From the IMG/VR virus record IMGVR_UViG_3300006026_000028, positions 1 through 44,147 of that record: DNA of 44,147 bases; one strand, 5' to 3'. The position numbers and the translations under genes were made by a program. The stretch is from a virus. Below, piece after piece: positions 21,319 through 30,610 of this stretch. Numbering within the stretch: the stretch's first letter is position 1; each line of letters starts with the position of its first letter. The notes under the pieces were generated by a model. The model was not told where the DNA came from and did not search any database. It saw only the letters and a list, made by a program, of their open reading frames with translations.

Positions 21319-21804
21319 TCACTTTTTAGGTTTTTTTCTTTGAAAAGGCTTCAAAGGTTTGGTAGACTTTGGTTTGATGCCCATGCTTTCAAGAGTGTTT
21401 TCTGTCCATATTACAAACTCCCAGTTACGGTCCTTTGCAAATTGTTGAGCAGCTTTCCATTTATTAATATTTTTTATGTATGTTAAACCTTCGTTAATAT
21501 ATTTTTTTGTCTTCTTACCAGGATTTACAGGAGGTTTGGTTTCTTTGTCTGGCTTTATTTCAATAAGTACCGTTTTTCCTGATTTAAAGGTTATTTTTAA
21601 ATCAACAAAATATCTGTGGTATTTTTTATCCACATCATAAAAATAGGGTATTACCGTTTCCTCAGAACTCCATGATTTAACTTCAGAATTTTCGTCACAC
21701 CATTTAAAACACCATTTTTCCCACATGGATCTATAAACGACATTTGTATAGTCGCCTTTATATTTCTTAAAATTTTTAACTTTATATTTGCCAGAATAAG
21801 CCAT
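21319..21804 (-). CDS. 4: gp4 head completion protein
   Basis: 161 aa from the ATG at 21802-21804 (MAYSGKYKVKNFKKYKGDY); a start at 21831 would add nine residues overlapping the late promoter and is less likely. It matches T4 gp4 (150 aa): IYRS-W-E type YRSMWEKWCFKWCDEN, the SSEETVIPYFYDVDKKYHRY segment and FVDLKI...VLIEIKPDKETKP, a nuclease-like alpha/beta core. gp4 acts in head completion so that heads can join tails. The basic C-terminus (KPFQRKKPKK) fits DNA contact. Confidence 0.85.
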   Translation of the reverse strand: MAYSGKYKVKNFKKYKGDYTNVVYRSMWEKWCFKWCDENSEVKSWSSEETVIPYFYDVDKKYHRYFVDLKITFKSGKTVLIEIKPDKETKPPVNPGKKTKKYINEGLTYIKNINKWKAAQQFAKDRNWEFVIWTENTLESMGIKPKSTKPLKPFQRKKPKK

Positions 21805-21813
21805 AATTTCCAA

Positions 21814-21821
21814 TATAAATA
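21814..21821 (+). promoter_or_regulatory. T4-type late promoter (plus strand)
   Basis: TATAAATA at 21814-21821, 35 bp before the gp48 start, followed by ATGATAAC. Drives the rightward structural operon. Confidence 0.82.
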
Positions 21822-21838
21822 ATGATAACAATAACTAA

Positions 21839-21846
21839 TATTTATA
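21839..21846 (-). promoter_or_regulatory. T4-type late promoter (minus strand, gp4)
   Basis: TATAAATA on the minus strand (plus-strand TATTTATA), 35 bp before the gp4 ATG. It faces the plus-strand late promoter with crossing start regions, so the two transcripts overlap at their 5' ends. Confidence 0.78.
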
Positions 21847-21855
21847 AGGTATGAT

Positions 21856-22863
21856 ATGGCAGAAACATTGAGATACCCACTCGAAGATTCTGAGGATTAT
21901 AAAGGCACGATTGTTTTTAAAGTCGTAGATGAAGATGCCGTCAGAGAAGCTTTGCTAAAAGATCTTCAAGATATAGCAGACGCTGCGGCTAAAAATTATG
22001 CAGACCAACAAGAAGCCGAGGCGCTACGCAGCGGTATTGTAGGGTCCGCAACTGATAGATTAGAAGCAGTTAACAAAGCTATTGATCATAAATCAGTAGA
22101 TACAGCAACAGTAACTTCTATAGAACAAGTTGAAAAAGATGCCACTTTACCTACGAAAAATACATCGGCTTGCCCTTACATCAGTCTGTTTTTACCAACG
22201 GCTTTTCAATTACAAGACGCAGTAACATTTGAAAATTTTGAATTAGGCACATTAGGTGCATCAGCTGAAACAGCAATGCAACAAGGACAAAGCGGTATTG
22301 CGGCAGCAGGTGGTGCAGCATATGATGCTATTAAAAGAATAACGGCTACTGAAAATGTCACGAGTCTTGCATCACCAACAGCTTCTCTTATAACAGCAAA
22401 TGTCTTGAGTAAATTTGGAGCAACAGGCGCACAAGCAGCGGGAGTCGTGAGAAGTGTCACAGGTGTTCAAGTAAACCCTAATACAAGAGCACTTTTTAAA
22501 AGTGTGCCTTTAAGAGCTTTTAGTTTTACTTTTAAAATGATTCCAACAAGTCGAGTAGAAGCAGAACAAATAAAAGCAATTGTAAGGCATTTTAGAAGTG
22601 AATTATATCCAGAAGGTTTGAGCCTTAGCGGCATTAATTATGGCTATAAATTTCCTAATAGATTTATAATAAGAGCACAATATAGAAATAGAGAAATGGC
22701 AGGATTAAAATTTTTACCTGCTTTTCTTACAGGAGTTTCAACTGTATATAATGACCAGGGTATGGGAATGCATGAGGATGGTAACTTTTCATCAACGACT
22801 ATTACTCTTAATTTTACCGAATCAAAAGCTCTTATGAAACAACACATCGAGGCAGATTTCTAA
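21856..22863 (+). CDS. 48: gp48-like tail tube cap protein
   Basis: A 335-aa protein (T4 gp48: 364 aa). N-terminus with DYKGTIVFKVVDEDAV (14-29), then a helical segment, then CPYISLFLPTAFQLQDAVTF (about 105-124) and a C-terminal tube-like domain LRAFSFTFKMIPTSRVEAEQ (about 220-239). The mix matches baseplate tail-tube cap proteins of marine T4-like phages, which close the baseplate before the tube polymerises. The next gene starts on its stop (TAATG). Confidence 0.78.
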   Translation: MAETLRYPLEDSEDYKGTIVFKVVDEDAVREALLKDLQDIADAAAKNYADQQEAEALRSGIVGSATDRLEAVNKAIDHKSVDTATVTSIEQVEKDATLPTKNTSACPYISLFLPTAFQLQDAVTFENFELGTLGASAETAMQQGQSGIAAAGGAAYDAIKRITATENVTSLASPTASLITANVLSKFGATGAQAAGVVRSVTGVQVNPNTRALFKSVPLRAFSFTFKMIPTSRVEAEQIKAIVRHFRSELYPEGLSLSGINYGYKFPNRFIIRAQYRNREMAGLKFLPAFLTGVSTVYNDQGMGMHEDGNFSSTTITLNFTESKALMKQHIEADF

Positions 22864-23585
22864 TGCCAAACTTTTTTAGAAACTTTCCAATTGTTAATTA
22901 TTCGTTTGGTGGATTACCAGACACGGTTTTATTTGAAAATATTACAGCATATATTAAAATTATAGACGATATAAAAGATAATGTTGCTTTTTATGAAACC
23001 ACTTTTATTGATGACTTCGAAAGACCTGATACACTATCTTTTAAACTTTATGGTACTGTTAATTATTACTGGACATTTTATTATTTAAATAACGATATTA
23101 GAGAATCTGGTTGGCCTTTGGCAGAATTAGAATTACAGAATAAACTTAAATCGGATTATCCTCATAGAACAATTGTTACACAGAATGATATATCAAAAAA
23201 GTTTAAAGTCGGTGATACTGTTGAGGGTCAAACATCGGGTACTACTGGAACGGTAGTAAAAAGATTTATTGATCTTGGTCAGATTGTTGTAAAAACATCT
23301 GATAATTTTAGTGTTGGAGAACTTGTAATTCCAAATAACTCTATTTCTGATACCATTACGGTTGCGAGTGAAGGTGTACAATATAATTCTGTTCATCACT
23401 ATGAAAACTCTTCTGGTGAATATGTCGATATAGATCCATTAAATCCATCACTTGGAGGTTTAACTCCAATTACATATTCCGATAGAGTCTATGCTAAAAA
23501 TACAGCACTCAGAGAAATTAAAATATTAAAACCAAATGTAGCAGTACAGATACAGGCAGAATATAATAGATTATTGAGTGAGTAA
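22863..23585 (+). CDS. 53: gp53 baseplate wedge protein
   Basis: A 240-aa protein beginning MPNFFRNFPIVNYSFG, with YETTFIDDFERPDTLSFKLY (about 42-61) and TVNYYWTFYYLNND...SGWPLAELEL. These are the gp53 hallmarks. gp53 clamps the wedges together in the last step before the hub and wedges join. T4 gp53 is 196 aa; the C-terminal half here (KKFKVGDTVEGQTSGTTGTV and on) is an added beta module, common in marine relatives. Confidence 0.85.
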   Translation: MPNFFRNFPIVNYSFGGLPDTVLFENITAYIKIIDDIKDNVAFYETTFIDDFERPDTLSFKLYGTVNYYWTFYYLNNDIRESGWPLAELELQNKLKSDYPHRTIVTQNDISKKFKVGDTVEGQTSGTTGTVVKRFIDLGQIVVKTSDNFSVGELVIPNNSISDTITVASEGVQYNSVHHYENSSGEYVDIDPLNPSLGGLTPITYSDRVYAKNTALREIKILKPNVAVQIQAEYNRLLSE

Positions 23586-23590
23586 TTGAT

Positions 23591-24925
23591 ATGGTAAAGC
23601 AATATACACAATCATCTTTTGATTACAGACTAGATGATGTTAAATATATGCCTGATGGTGATGAGAGCTCAAAAGATAATATTAGCATTGCTAATATCAT
23701 ATTCCAAGTTGACATATTCGAAAATATAGAAAGGCCATTTTTATCAGGGCAAATTATATTAAGCGACAATACTGGAATTTATGATAAATTTTTAGATATA
23801 AAAGGCACTGAAAGACTCTTATTACAATTTTCAAACCCTGAAACTACTAATGTAATTGAAAAAAGATTTGTAATAAGAAAGGTACATTCATCTACTAAAA
23901 CAGCTGAAAGATCAGAAAGCATTATTCTTAATATTGTTGATGAAACATATTATATTGATACGGTATTACAATTTAGCAAAGCGTTTAAAGGTACTCCAGA
24001 TGTTATTGTTAAGAATATTTTAAAGGATCAACTCAATGTTGAATTAATATCTCCACTAATAAGTCCATATCAAGATTCCATGAAAGTTGTAGTTCCTTAT
24101 ATGACTCCTTTAAAAGCTGCAAAGTGGATAACAAATAGAGCAAGTACGGAACACGGGTTTCCATATTATCTTTATGCTACTTTATTTGATAGTAAACTTA
24201 CATTAAAATCATTAGAAGAAATGTTTACCCAAGATTATTGGAATACGGAATATGATTTTCAATATTCTCAAGCACGAAATGAAAGAGAAACTAATTTAGT
24301 TCATCCAAGAAACTTATATAATATCAATGATTTTAAACAGAATAATACCGAAGATACATTATTATTAATGGAAAGGGGTTCAATCGGATCTTCTTACACT
24401 GTTATAGATTTAACGACTGGTGTATCAGATACATTTAGATTTAATTCAGATCAACTTTTTAAAGATGTTATTTTTGGAAATAAGCTGTTAGGAAAAGACA
24501 CAGATAAAATGCTAGGCTTACTTGATGATACTAGTGTTTTTGGTGATGATAATTTCAAATTAAGTGATCGAAATGGGCAAAATTATGACAGAGTGGTAAT
24601 GGTGAATACATATAATGACATCGGAAATTACTATACAGGAACATTTAGATTAGATGCTACCTCAAAGGCAATAAAAAATATTATTGTTAAATCCAGTGCT
24701 AAAATAAGTGTTGGCGGTTACATATTTTTTAGTGGTTCAGAAAATAGAACAATTGGGTCTAAAATTAATATAGATTTTCCAAACAACAGATCAGATATAG
24801 AATATCAAAATAAAGATTTAAAAAGATCAGGTGAATATGTAATACACTCTTGTCGGCATTCTTTTATTCAAGAAAGACATATGATAGATGCAACAATTGT
24901 GAAATTAGGGAATTTAAAAGAATGA
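23591..24925 (+). CDS. 27: Baseplate hub protein (gp27-like)
   Basis: A 444-aa protein. IANIIFQVDIFENIERPFLS (28-47) and GTERLLLQFSNPETT, then VRKVHSSTKTAERSESIILN-like strands and a helical part (ILKDQLNVELISPLIS), fit the gp27/gpD-type hub that forms the trimer ring beneath the tube. Length is close to T4 gp27 (391 aa). Identification rests on fold-like pattern and position next to gp5. The stop overlaps the gp5 start by 4 bp. Confidence 0.72.
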   Translation: MVKQYTQSSFDYRLDDVKYMPDGDESSKDNISIANIIFQVDIFENIERPFLSGQIILSDNTGIYDKFLDIKGTERLLLQFSNPETTNVIEKRFVIRKVHSSTKTAERSESIILNIVDETYYIDTVLQFSKAFKGTPDVIVKNILKDQLNVELISPLISPYQDSMKVVVPYMTPLKAAKWITNRASTEHGFPYYLYATLFDSKLTLKSLEEMFTQDYWNTEYDFQYSQARNERETNLVHPRNLYNINDFKQNNTEDTLLLMERGSIGSSYTVIDLTTGVSDTFRFNSDQLFKDVIFGNKLLGKDTDKMLGLLDDTSVFGDDNFKLSDRNGQNYDRVVMVNTYNDIGNYYTGTFRLDATSKAIKNIIVKSSAKISVGGYIFFSGSENRTIGSKINIDFPNNRSDIEYQNKDLKRSGEYVIHSCRHSFIQERHMIDATIVKLGNLKE

Positions 24926-25914
24926 GTGATCGTAATGAATTTACAGGACCACAAACTACAGCTTTCTATGGCGATCAAATAAGATGGTTTGTCGGAACCG
25001 TTATAGAAAAAGGCAATGATTTCCCACAGTTAGGTAGAGTTAAAGTAAGAATCTTAGGCATTCATGGTCCAGAAGTCAGTAATCATGATATACCATATGC
25101 ACAAGTCTTAATACCTACCACTGAACCAGGAACATCGGGTCTTGGATGGAATTCTGCACTCGAACCATCGGCTGCAGTTTTTGGAATATTTCTTGATGGT
25201 AAACAGTCTCAATTACCTCTTGTTTTAGGATCACTTCCTGTTGTAAATGTGCCATCTCTCACTCAAATAGAAGCAGGTATTGCTTGGAGTAATAGTGGGT
25301 CTCCAGGTGTTGGTGCACCTGCAACTATTGATGGAGCACTTGCTGGACCGCCTAGTAGCTTTTTTGTAGACCCAAATATTGAATACGGTGGTAATACTCA
25401 GTATGCTTGGTCCTATTTTAGAAGTACTGGAACCTTTACAGATATTGCTATTGCTGCACTGTTAGGTAATTTTCTTGTTGAGTCAGGTGGTGGCAAACCT
25501 CTTGATATTAGAACTTCTGTCAGAGGTGATCTAAATTTAAATGCAAGAGGTTCATTAGGTATTGCTCAATGGTATGCTGGTACTTCGAGACAGGATAATT
25601 TAATTAGATTTGCAAAAGAAAGAGGTGGTTCGGAGACAGATTTAACTATACAGTTGCAGTTTGTAGAGTATGAATTTATAACTGTATCTGAATATGATAT
25701 AACAAGATTAAATAATTATAATTCAATTGGACCAGCTACTGTTTATGTGCACCAATTTTATGAAAATCCTAAAAATACTGGTGCAAAAAGTGCACATCCA
25801 AATGAAACGAGAGGCAAAAAAGGTATTGCAAAATTAAAAGAATCAGAGAGAATAGGTTATGCCAAATCTGTATTTGAAACATTTACTAGAAAAACAAAAA
25901 GTAGTGCATTCTAA
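24922..25914 (+). CDS. 5: gp5-like hub protein with OB fold and tail lysozyme
   Basis: 330 aa from the ATG at 24922 (ATGA overlap). Residues about 20-110 are a gp5 N-terminal OB fold (VGTVIEKGNDFPQLGRVKVR, then PYAQVLIPTTEPG and LPLVLGSLP). Residues about 155-330 resemble the tail-type Phage_lysozyme2 family: IAALLGNFLVESGG with Glu187 as likely catalytic residue and SLGIAQW (211-217). It differs from T4 gp5, where lysozyme is of the T4L family and a beta-helix is fused at the C-terminus; here the beta-helix is in the protein at 27644. It digests peptidoglycan during tail penetration. The next gene starts on its last base. Confidence 0.85.
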   Translation: MSDRNEFTGPQTTAFYGDQIRWFVGTVIEKGNDFPQLGRVKVRILGIHGPEVSNHDIPYAQVLIPTTEPGTSGLGWNSALEPSAAVFGIFLDGKQSQLPLVLGSLPVVNVPSLTQIEAGIAWSNSGSPGVGAPATIDGALAGPPSSFFVDPNIEYGGNTQYAWSYFRSTGTFTDIAIAALLGNFLVESGGGKPLDIRTSVRGDLNLNARGSLGIAQWYAGTSRQDNLIRFAKERGGSETDLTIQLQFVEYEFITVSEYDITRLNNYNSIGPATVYVHQFYENPKNTGAKSAHPNETRGKKGIAKLKESERIGYAKSVFETFTRKTKSSAF

Positions 25915-27644
25915 TGGTAGACTTTACTCAATTTAATAATAAACTAGCACAAAGTGTAAAACAGTTTGAAAACTTAGATTTTCTTGAATCGTTTAAAACC
26001 GTTCAAGATGAATTCCAAACTGTAGCAGAAAGTGCTTTTAATAACGCCGAAGATTTTATAGAAGGTGAAATCAAAGGTGGCATACAAGCCATTGAATCTG
26101 CTGCTTCTGATTTAGCAGATAAAGTAAAAATTCTTGAACCACAAATAGCAAAAGCAACAAAAGAGATAGCAGATGAGATTCCTGCTATGAAAGAAGCTAT
26201 ATCATCCTCAGATATAACTAATCTTGAAAAGGTATTTGTTGCTGCAACAACAGGTAATACCGCTATTGATTTAGATGACATATATCCAGATATCCAATCA
26301 ACTGTTGAAACAGCAGAAGAAATGTTATTTGATATTACAACAACGGCAAATTTAGAAGGCGTTTATAAATCACTGAAAAATGCTGTTGAAAATTTAAATG
26401 ATACGGATCTTTCGAAGGTTCTTGAAAAGATAAAACCAGGTAATATTTCAGGTAAAGGTGATTTTAATCCTCTTGAAATGATGAGAGAGTTTGAGGATAA
26501 TATACAATCAGAAACATTCCAGAAATCATTAACAGCAGCCGTAGATAGATTTAACAATTCTTTAGGCGGCCTTCAAAAGGCAGGTGTGTTTTTAGCACAA
26601 CTGGAAAGTTTTCAATCGGCATTTTCAAATTCAATTTTTTCTGCAATTCCTAATTTTACAAGTAATATGGAAGAATTGTTAGTTGCATTTAGTAATGGTA
26701 ATGCTCAGTTATGTAGGTCTCTTGCTATTAAAGATATATCTTTTTCGGATGACTTGACAGCTGTTTTGGATGAAAATAATATTAAAGTGGATTTAAGTAG
26801 TGTAGAAGGTGTTCAAGATACAGTAACAAAAGCAAATGCTCTTAATTTGCCTCTTGCTCTTACAAGAGAATTGGATAATTTACAATCTATTATTGATTCT
26901 ATTGAAAAATTATTTCCTAATATTTTACCAACACCTGGTTCTTTCTTGCAGACACCTAAAGTTGTTGCTGACCCAACAACAGATACCGTAACGATGGCAG
27001 GTGGTAAAACTAGTAAAGGAACAGTAGATAATTTAAATGCTATCTTAAATAGTGAAGAAGATGTTGTATCATACATAAAATCAACTGAAAGAGAAATTAC
27101 ATCAGCTGTTGTAGACTGGACTGGGACTTTCAATGACCAACATCTTAACGCTACGTCAATCAATGAGTTATACTTAAATAATGAAAGAGAAGGAATTCCA
27201 TATCACTTTGTAATTAGAAAAGATGGTAAAATTGAAACAGGACTTCCTTTATCATCTAAAGGAAAATATAAAGAAAATTATAATGACCTTTCAATGGGAA
27301 TTGTTTTTGTTGCAGGTTACAATTCAGCAACACCTAGTAACCCAAGTGAAGACCCTGGAGAATTAACAGCTCAATCAATTACTAGTAGCCAAATGAAAGC
27401 ATTTAGGACTCTAATGAGTGGGTTCTATACAGCTATTCCACTTGGTCAAGCATATGGTTATTACGAATTATATGAATCAAGAGAAACTGTAGCAAAATCT
27501 GGACCAGGATTTTCTGTAAGTGAATTTGTAACTAAATCTCCTTTTCATAAAGGCAATTTAGGAGATGTCGTAGAAAATAAAAAATTCTATACAATAGATG
27601 AATTATCTAATTTATTACAAAAAGCAATTGAAGGAATAGATTAA
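25914..27644 (+). CDS. Baseplate protein with C-terminal degenerate amidase_2-like domain
   Basis: A 576-aa protein. Residues 1-370 are mostly amphipathic helix (SVKQFENLDFLESFKTVQDE and similar). Residues about 394-545 look like an N-acetylmuramoyl-L-alanine amidase (T7-lysozyme type): EITSAVVDWTGTFNDQ, then GIPYHFVIRKDGKIETGLPL and SMGIVFVAG, ending GPGFSVSEF. At the positions where active enzymes have zinc ligands (His, His, Cys) I read Asp in VVDWT, Tyr in AYGYYELY and Ser in AKSGPGF, so it is probably inactive and may only bind the wall or be structural. It sits between gp5 and the spike gene. Confidence 0.75.
   Translation: MVDFTQFNNKLAQSVKQFENLDFLESFKTVQDEFQTVAESAFNNAEDFIEGEIKGGIQAIESAASDLADKVKILEPQIAKATKEIADEIPAMKEAISSSDITNLEKVFVAATTGNTAIDLDDIYPDIQSTVETAEEMLFDITTTANLEGVYKSLKNAVENLNDTDLSKVLEKIKPGNISGKGDFNPLEMMREFEDNIQSETFQKSLTAAVDRFNNSLGGLQKAGVFLAQLESFQSAFSNSIFSAIPNFTSNMEELLVAFSNGNAQLCRSLAIKDISFSDDLTAVLDENNIKVDLSSVEGVQDTVTKANALNLPLALTRELDNLQSIIDSIEKLFPNILPTPGSFLQTPKVVADPTTDTVTMAGGKTSKGTVDNLNAILNSEEDVVSYIKSTEREITSAVVDWTGTFNDQHLNATSINELYLNNEREGIPYHFVIRKDGKIETGLPLSSKGKYKENYNDLSMGIVFVAGYNSATPSNPSEDPGELTAQSITSSQMKAFRTLMSGFYTAIPLGQAYGYYELYESRETVAKSGPGFSVSEFVTKSPFHKGNLGDVVENKKFYTIDELSNLLQKAIEGID
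27092..27139 (+). repeat. 48-bp segment shared with gene 32 (16985-17032)
   Basis: Encodes EITSAVVDWTGTFNDQ at the start of the amidase-like domain; 45 of 48 bases match the gp32 copy. It fits the amidase fold, so this is the probable original. Confidence 0.92.
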
Positions 27645-30133
27645 TGGGCCTTGTAGTATTACCTACTAATTCAGAAACAGTTTTACCAGAAAACCCAGAC
27701 AATGTTCCTGCTGGGGTTGTTGATAATGGAGATCCAAGAGGTGAATATCCACGGCCTCCCTATTTTGGTCAATCAAGTGTAAATAAAGAAGCAAGAGGTG
27801 GATCTGCAACTGAAGTAAAAACAGGTGGTTCTCATCCAAGTAATGGTAAATCAAATCCAGAACAACCTTCAGTAAGTCCAAAATATGGATCTGTTCAAGT
27901 AAAGGAAACTAAATCTGGTCATATACAAGTATTTGATGATACACCAGGTGGAGAAAGAGTTGTCCTAAAACATAGGACAGGTGCTGGTGTGCAGATGTCA
28001 GCTGATGGGTCTGTTGTAATTAGATCAAGAAATAATGCTGTTATTTCTATAGATGCAAATGGAGCGATTATCTGTGAGGGTGATTTTACATTTGTTACAA
28101 AAAATTTGAATATGGATATTAGTGGAGATCTTAACCTAGATGTAAAAGGTGATTATAATGTTAAGGTAGGTGGTAATCAAACAACTACAGTTGAAGGTGG
28201 TTTAAAAGAAAGCTCTAAAACAAAAAATGTCACAGTAAAAGGATTTAATGGTCAAACTGTATTAGGCCAAAATGTTTCTACCATTCTTGGTGCTTCTCTT
28301 GAAACCATTAAAGGAAATTCATCTCTTTCTGTAGAAGGTTCAATCACTCAAGCATCTAAGGGTGTCTATAGAACATCATCTCAAACAGAGATTATGGGTT
28401 CAAGTCCACGTATGTCTCTATTGGCTGGAGATATGTCGGTACTTGGTGCTGGTGGTACAATCGGTGGCGAGAATATGATTATGTACACCTACAATATGCA
28501 TGCCACTAAAACTGTTCATGCTGATACCATGGCAGCAAATGTTTTCCATGGTGATTTGAATGGTACAGCAAAAGAAGCGCTTGATGCGAACAGAGCGGCA
28601 ACTGCAGGAAGTGGCGCTGCTTCTCCAGGTGGATATACTACAGCATCTGTTGCTCTTGATAATACAGCAACTGCTGTGCCAAATTCAAACATGATGAAAT
28701 CTGCACTTAAATCAAGCAGAGGTGTAAAGAAAGTCTCAGTTGCAGATGATGTCATTAGAAATAGCATTGATAAATCTGGTGTTATGGGTGGCATTTCCGA
28801 TAGAAGCCTTGATCCAAGAGAAGCAAGAGCTAAATTAAAAGATCCTAATAACCGAAACAATAAGGATTTTATTGCGGCACTGTTAAAAGACGGTAGCGTT
28901 AGTAACAACTATTCCAACCCATCTGCGCCAGGTGTCAGAAGAACATATGGCGGAGAAGGTAGCACTACTAGGTCAAATACTGGAGCAAACTTTGTTGAAA
29001 GAACACGAACATACACTAAGTTTACGCCAGATCCTAGATTTAATCCTGATCTGATTGATCCTCGTGGCGAAGGTGCAAAGGCAATTACATCTAAAACACT
29101 TGTTGCTGAAGGTATACCTATCTCTACATTTTTAAGTGGAGTTGGTGGTAAAACTAATTTAGGACATCTTGCAACATTTAGTGAACGAGCGGCACTCATG
29201 AGGCAACTTGTTTTACAGGCAGAAGTAATTAAATTATGTAAAAACAATATTGGTAGATTCGAAGATTTTAGAATTGTTGTTGCAGAGGGTGTTTACAAAC
29301 CAGCAGCAAAAGAAACACTTGATAAAAAATCAATTCCTTATCTGAGAAAAACAGGGCAAGCAATTGTATATGAACTATATGACAAAGATGGTAATATCAA
29401 TATTGAAAGTTCATTTGAATTTGCGGAATACTTAGCTGAAAACTTATTTGGCTACGATAAAATACAATTGAGCTATGATAAAATTGATCCAAATAAAGAT
29501 GGTATTCATGTTCAAATTGTGGTTGTAATGCCAGAGATTAATGAAGATTTTAATATTGTTGGTAAAGCGAGCCCTGACTTTAAAGTTGCTACAGAATTTA
29601 ATAATACGGTTTTGTCTCCACGTGATTTAATTGAGGTTGATGAAAGTGGTAGTCCAGTATCAGATGCACCAGTCGCTGGCGAGACTGCTCAAGGTGGTCT
29701 GATAGAATATCAACTTATTGATAAGTCAAGAGATTTACGTGTCTCCAAAAAACTTGAATTAATTCTTGCAAATGCCGCAATAAAATCTGGAGTGGATGTT
29801 GTGGTGATTACATCTGGCGGTCAACCAGGATCAAAAGGTAAACGTGTCGGTAGTACAAGACACGATACATTAGAAGCTGCTGACCTCAAGTGCAAAGTTA
29901 ATAATAGATTTTTGAATAAGGATATTTCTTCTGATAGAGCAATCTTAGAAAAATTTGTAAGAGCAGCTAGAGCAGAGGGTATTTTAGCTGGCGGCATGAG
30001 TTCAAGCTATATGGGAGTAAACACGATGCACCTTGATACACTTGGTGCTAATTTGGGTGGTGGAAGATTTGATAGAAGAACTGTTACTACATGGCTATCT
30101 GATCAATGGTTTATAAATGCGATGACTAGCTGA
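27644..30133 (+). CDS. Central spike protein: gp5 C-terminal beta-helix plus peptidase-like domains
   Basis: An 829-aa protein. Residues about 85-290 are VgrG/gp5-type repeats (GVQMSADGSVVIRSRN, NMDISGDLNLDVKGDYNVKV, GNQTTTVEGG) expected to form the trimeric membrane-piercing beta-helix. A linker follows. The middle (about 480-660) has FRIVVAEGVYKPAAKETLD and YDKIDPNKDGIHVQIVVVMP, a possible worn D,D-peptidase-like unit. The C-terminus (about 690-829) resembles a hedgehog/DD-peptidase (M15-like) fold: GSTRHDTLEAADLK with H740 and D747, and NTMHLD with H796. So spike and a likely peptidoglycan peptidase are fused. Needs a fold search to confirm. Confidence 0.78.
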   Translation: MGLVVLPTNSETVLPENPDNVPAGVVDNGDPRGEYPRPPYFGQSSVNKEARGGSATEVKTGGSHPSNGKSNPEQPSVSPKYGSVQVKETKSGHIQVFDDTPGGERVVLKHRTGAGVQMSADGSVVIRSRNNAVISIDANGAIICEGDFTFVTKNLNMDISGDLNLDVKGDYNVKVGGNQTTTVEGGLKESSKTKNVTVKGFNGQTVLGQNVSTILGASLETIKGNSSLSVEGSITQASKGVYRTSSQTEIMGSSPRMSLLAGDMSVLGAGGTIGGENMIMYTYNMHATKTVHADTMAANVFHGDLNGTAKEALDANRAATAGSGAASPGGYTTASVALDNTATAVPNSNMMKSALKSSRGVKKVSVADDVIRNSIDKSGVMGGISDRSLDPREARAKLKDPNNRNNKDFIAALLKDGSVSNNYSNPSAPGVRRTYGGEGSTTRSNTGANFVERTRTYTKFTPDPRFNPDLIDPRGEGAKAITSKTLVAEGIPISTFLSGVGGKTNLGHLATFSERAALMRQLVLQAEVIKLCKNNIGRFEDFRIVVAEGVYKPAAKETLDKKSIPYLRKTGQAIVYELYDKDGNINIESSFEFAEYLAENLFGYDKIQLSYDKIDPNKDGIHVQIVVVMPEINEDFNIVGKASPDFKVATEFNNTVLSPRDLIEVDESGSPVSDAPVAGETAQGGLIEYQLIDKSRDLRVSKKLELILANAAIKSGVDVVVITSGGQPGSKGKRVGSTRHDTLEAADLKCKVNNRFLNKDISSDRAILEKFVRAARAEGILAGGMSSSYMGVNTMHLDTLGANLGGGRFDRRTVTTWLSDQWFINAMTS

Positions 30134-30139
30134 TATCCA

Positions 30140-30147
30140 TATAAATA
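30140..30147 (+). promoter_or_regulatory. T4-type late promoter
   Basis: TATAAATA between the spike gene and gp25, followed by AAGGTAAC. The 16-base string TATAAATAAAGGTAAC is repeated exactly at 33482. Confidence 0.82.
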
Positions 30148-30169
30148 AAGGTAACAGAGGATATGAAAT

Positions 30170-30610
30170 ATGGCAACTAAGTTATCAGCAGAAGATAGAA
30201 ACTTAGGCTCTTCAACCGTTTTTGGTACAAGAGCCAAAAAATACATTGACATAGATTTGACTTTTACTGCAAAAGCAAGCGGTGAGATATTTAAAAAACA
30301 AGAATCAGCTGCCGTAAAGCAAGCTGTTAAGAATCTTATTATGACAAACTACAATGAGAAACCTTTCAAACCTAAGTTTGGAGGTAACATTAGAGATTTA
30401 TTATTTGATTTAGCAGATGAATTTACAGAAGAAGATGCTGAAGCACGGATTAGATTTGCAATAAATTCATATGAACCAAGAGCAGAAATCCTTAATGTTA
30501 CCGCTCGTTCTGTTCCAGAAAGAAATGAATTAAAAGTATCGGTTACGTTTAAGGTAATAAATACAGATGAGATAATCACAATTACTTCAACACTGGCAAG
30601 GCTAAGATAA
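30170..30610 (+). CDS. 25: gp25 baseplate wedge protein
   Basis: A 146-aa protein (T4 gp25: 132 aa) of the gpW/gp25 family: FGTRAKKYIDIDLTFT (19-34), AVKQAVKNLIMTNYNEKPF then PKFGGNIRDLLFDLADEF, and the VTARSVPERNELKVSVTFKV strand pair. It forms the conserved inner wedge core with gp6 and starts sheath assembly. The gp6 start follows its stop directly. Confidence 0.92.
   Translation: MATKLSAEDRNLGSSTVFGTRAKKYIDIDLTFTAKASGEIFKKQESAAVKQAVKNLIMTNYNEKPFKPKFGGNIRDLLFDLADEFTEEDAEARIRFAINSYEPRAEILNVTARSVPERNELKVSVTFKVINTDEIITITSTLARLR

Noticed and set aside
24850-24921. Longer N-terminus for the gp5-like gene
   Set aside because: It lies in the end of the hub gene; the ATG at 24922 forms a classic ATGA junction and starts directly before the OB fold.
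28516-29247. Long antisense frames opposite the spike gene
   Set aside because: Result of codon bias in the sense gene; no promoter, ribosome-binding site or recognisable motif.
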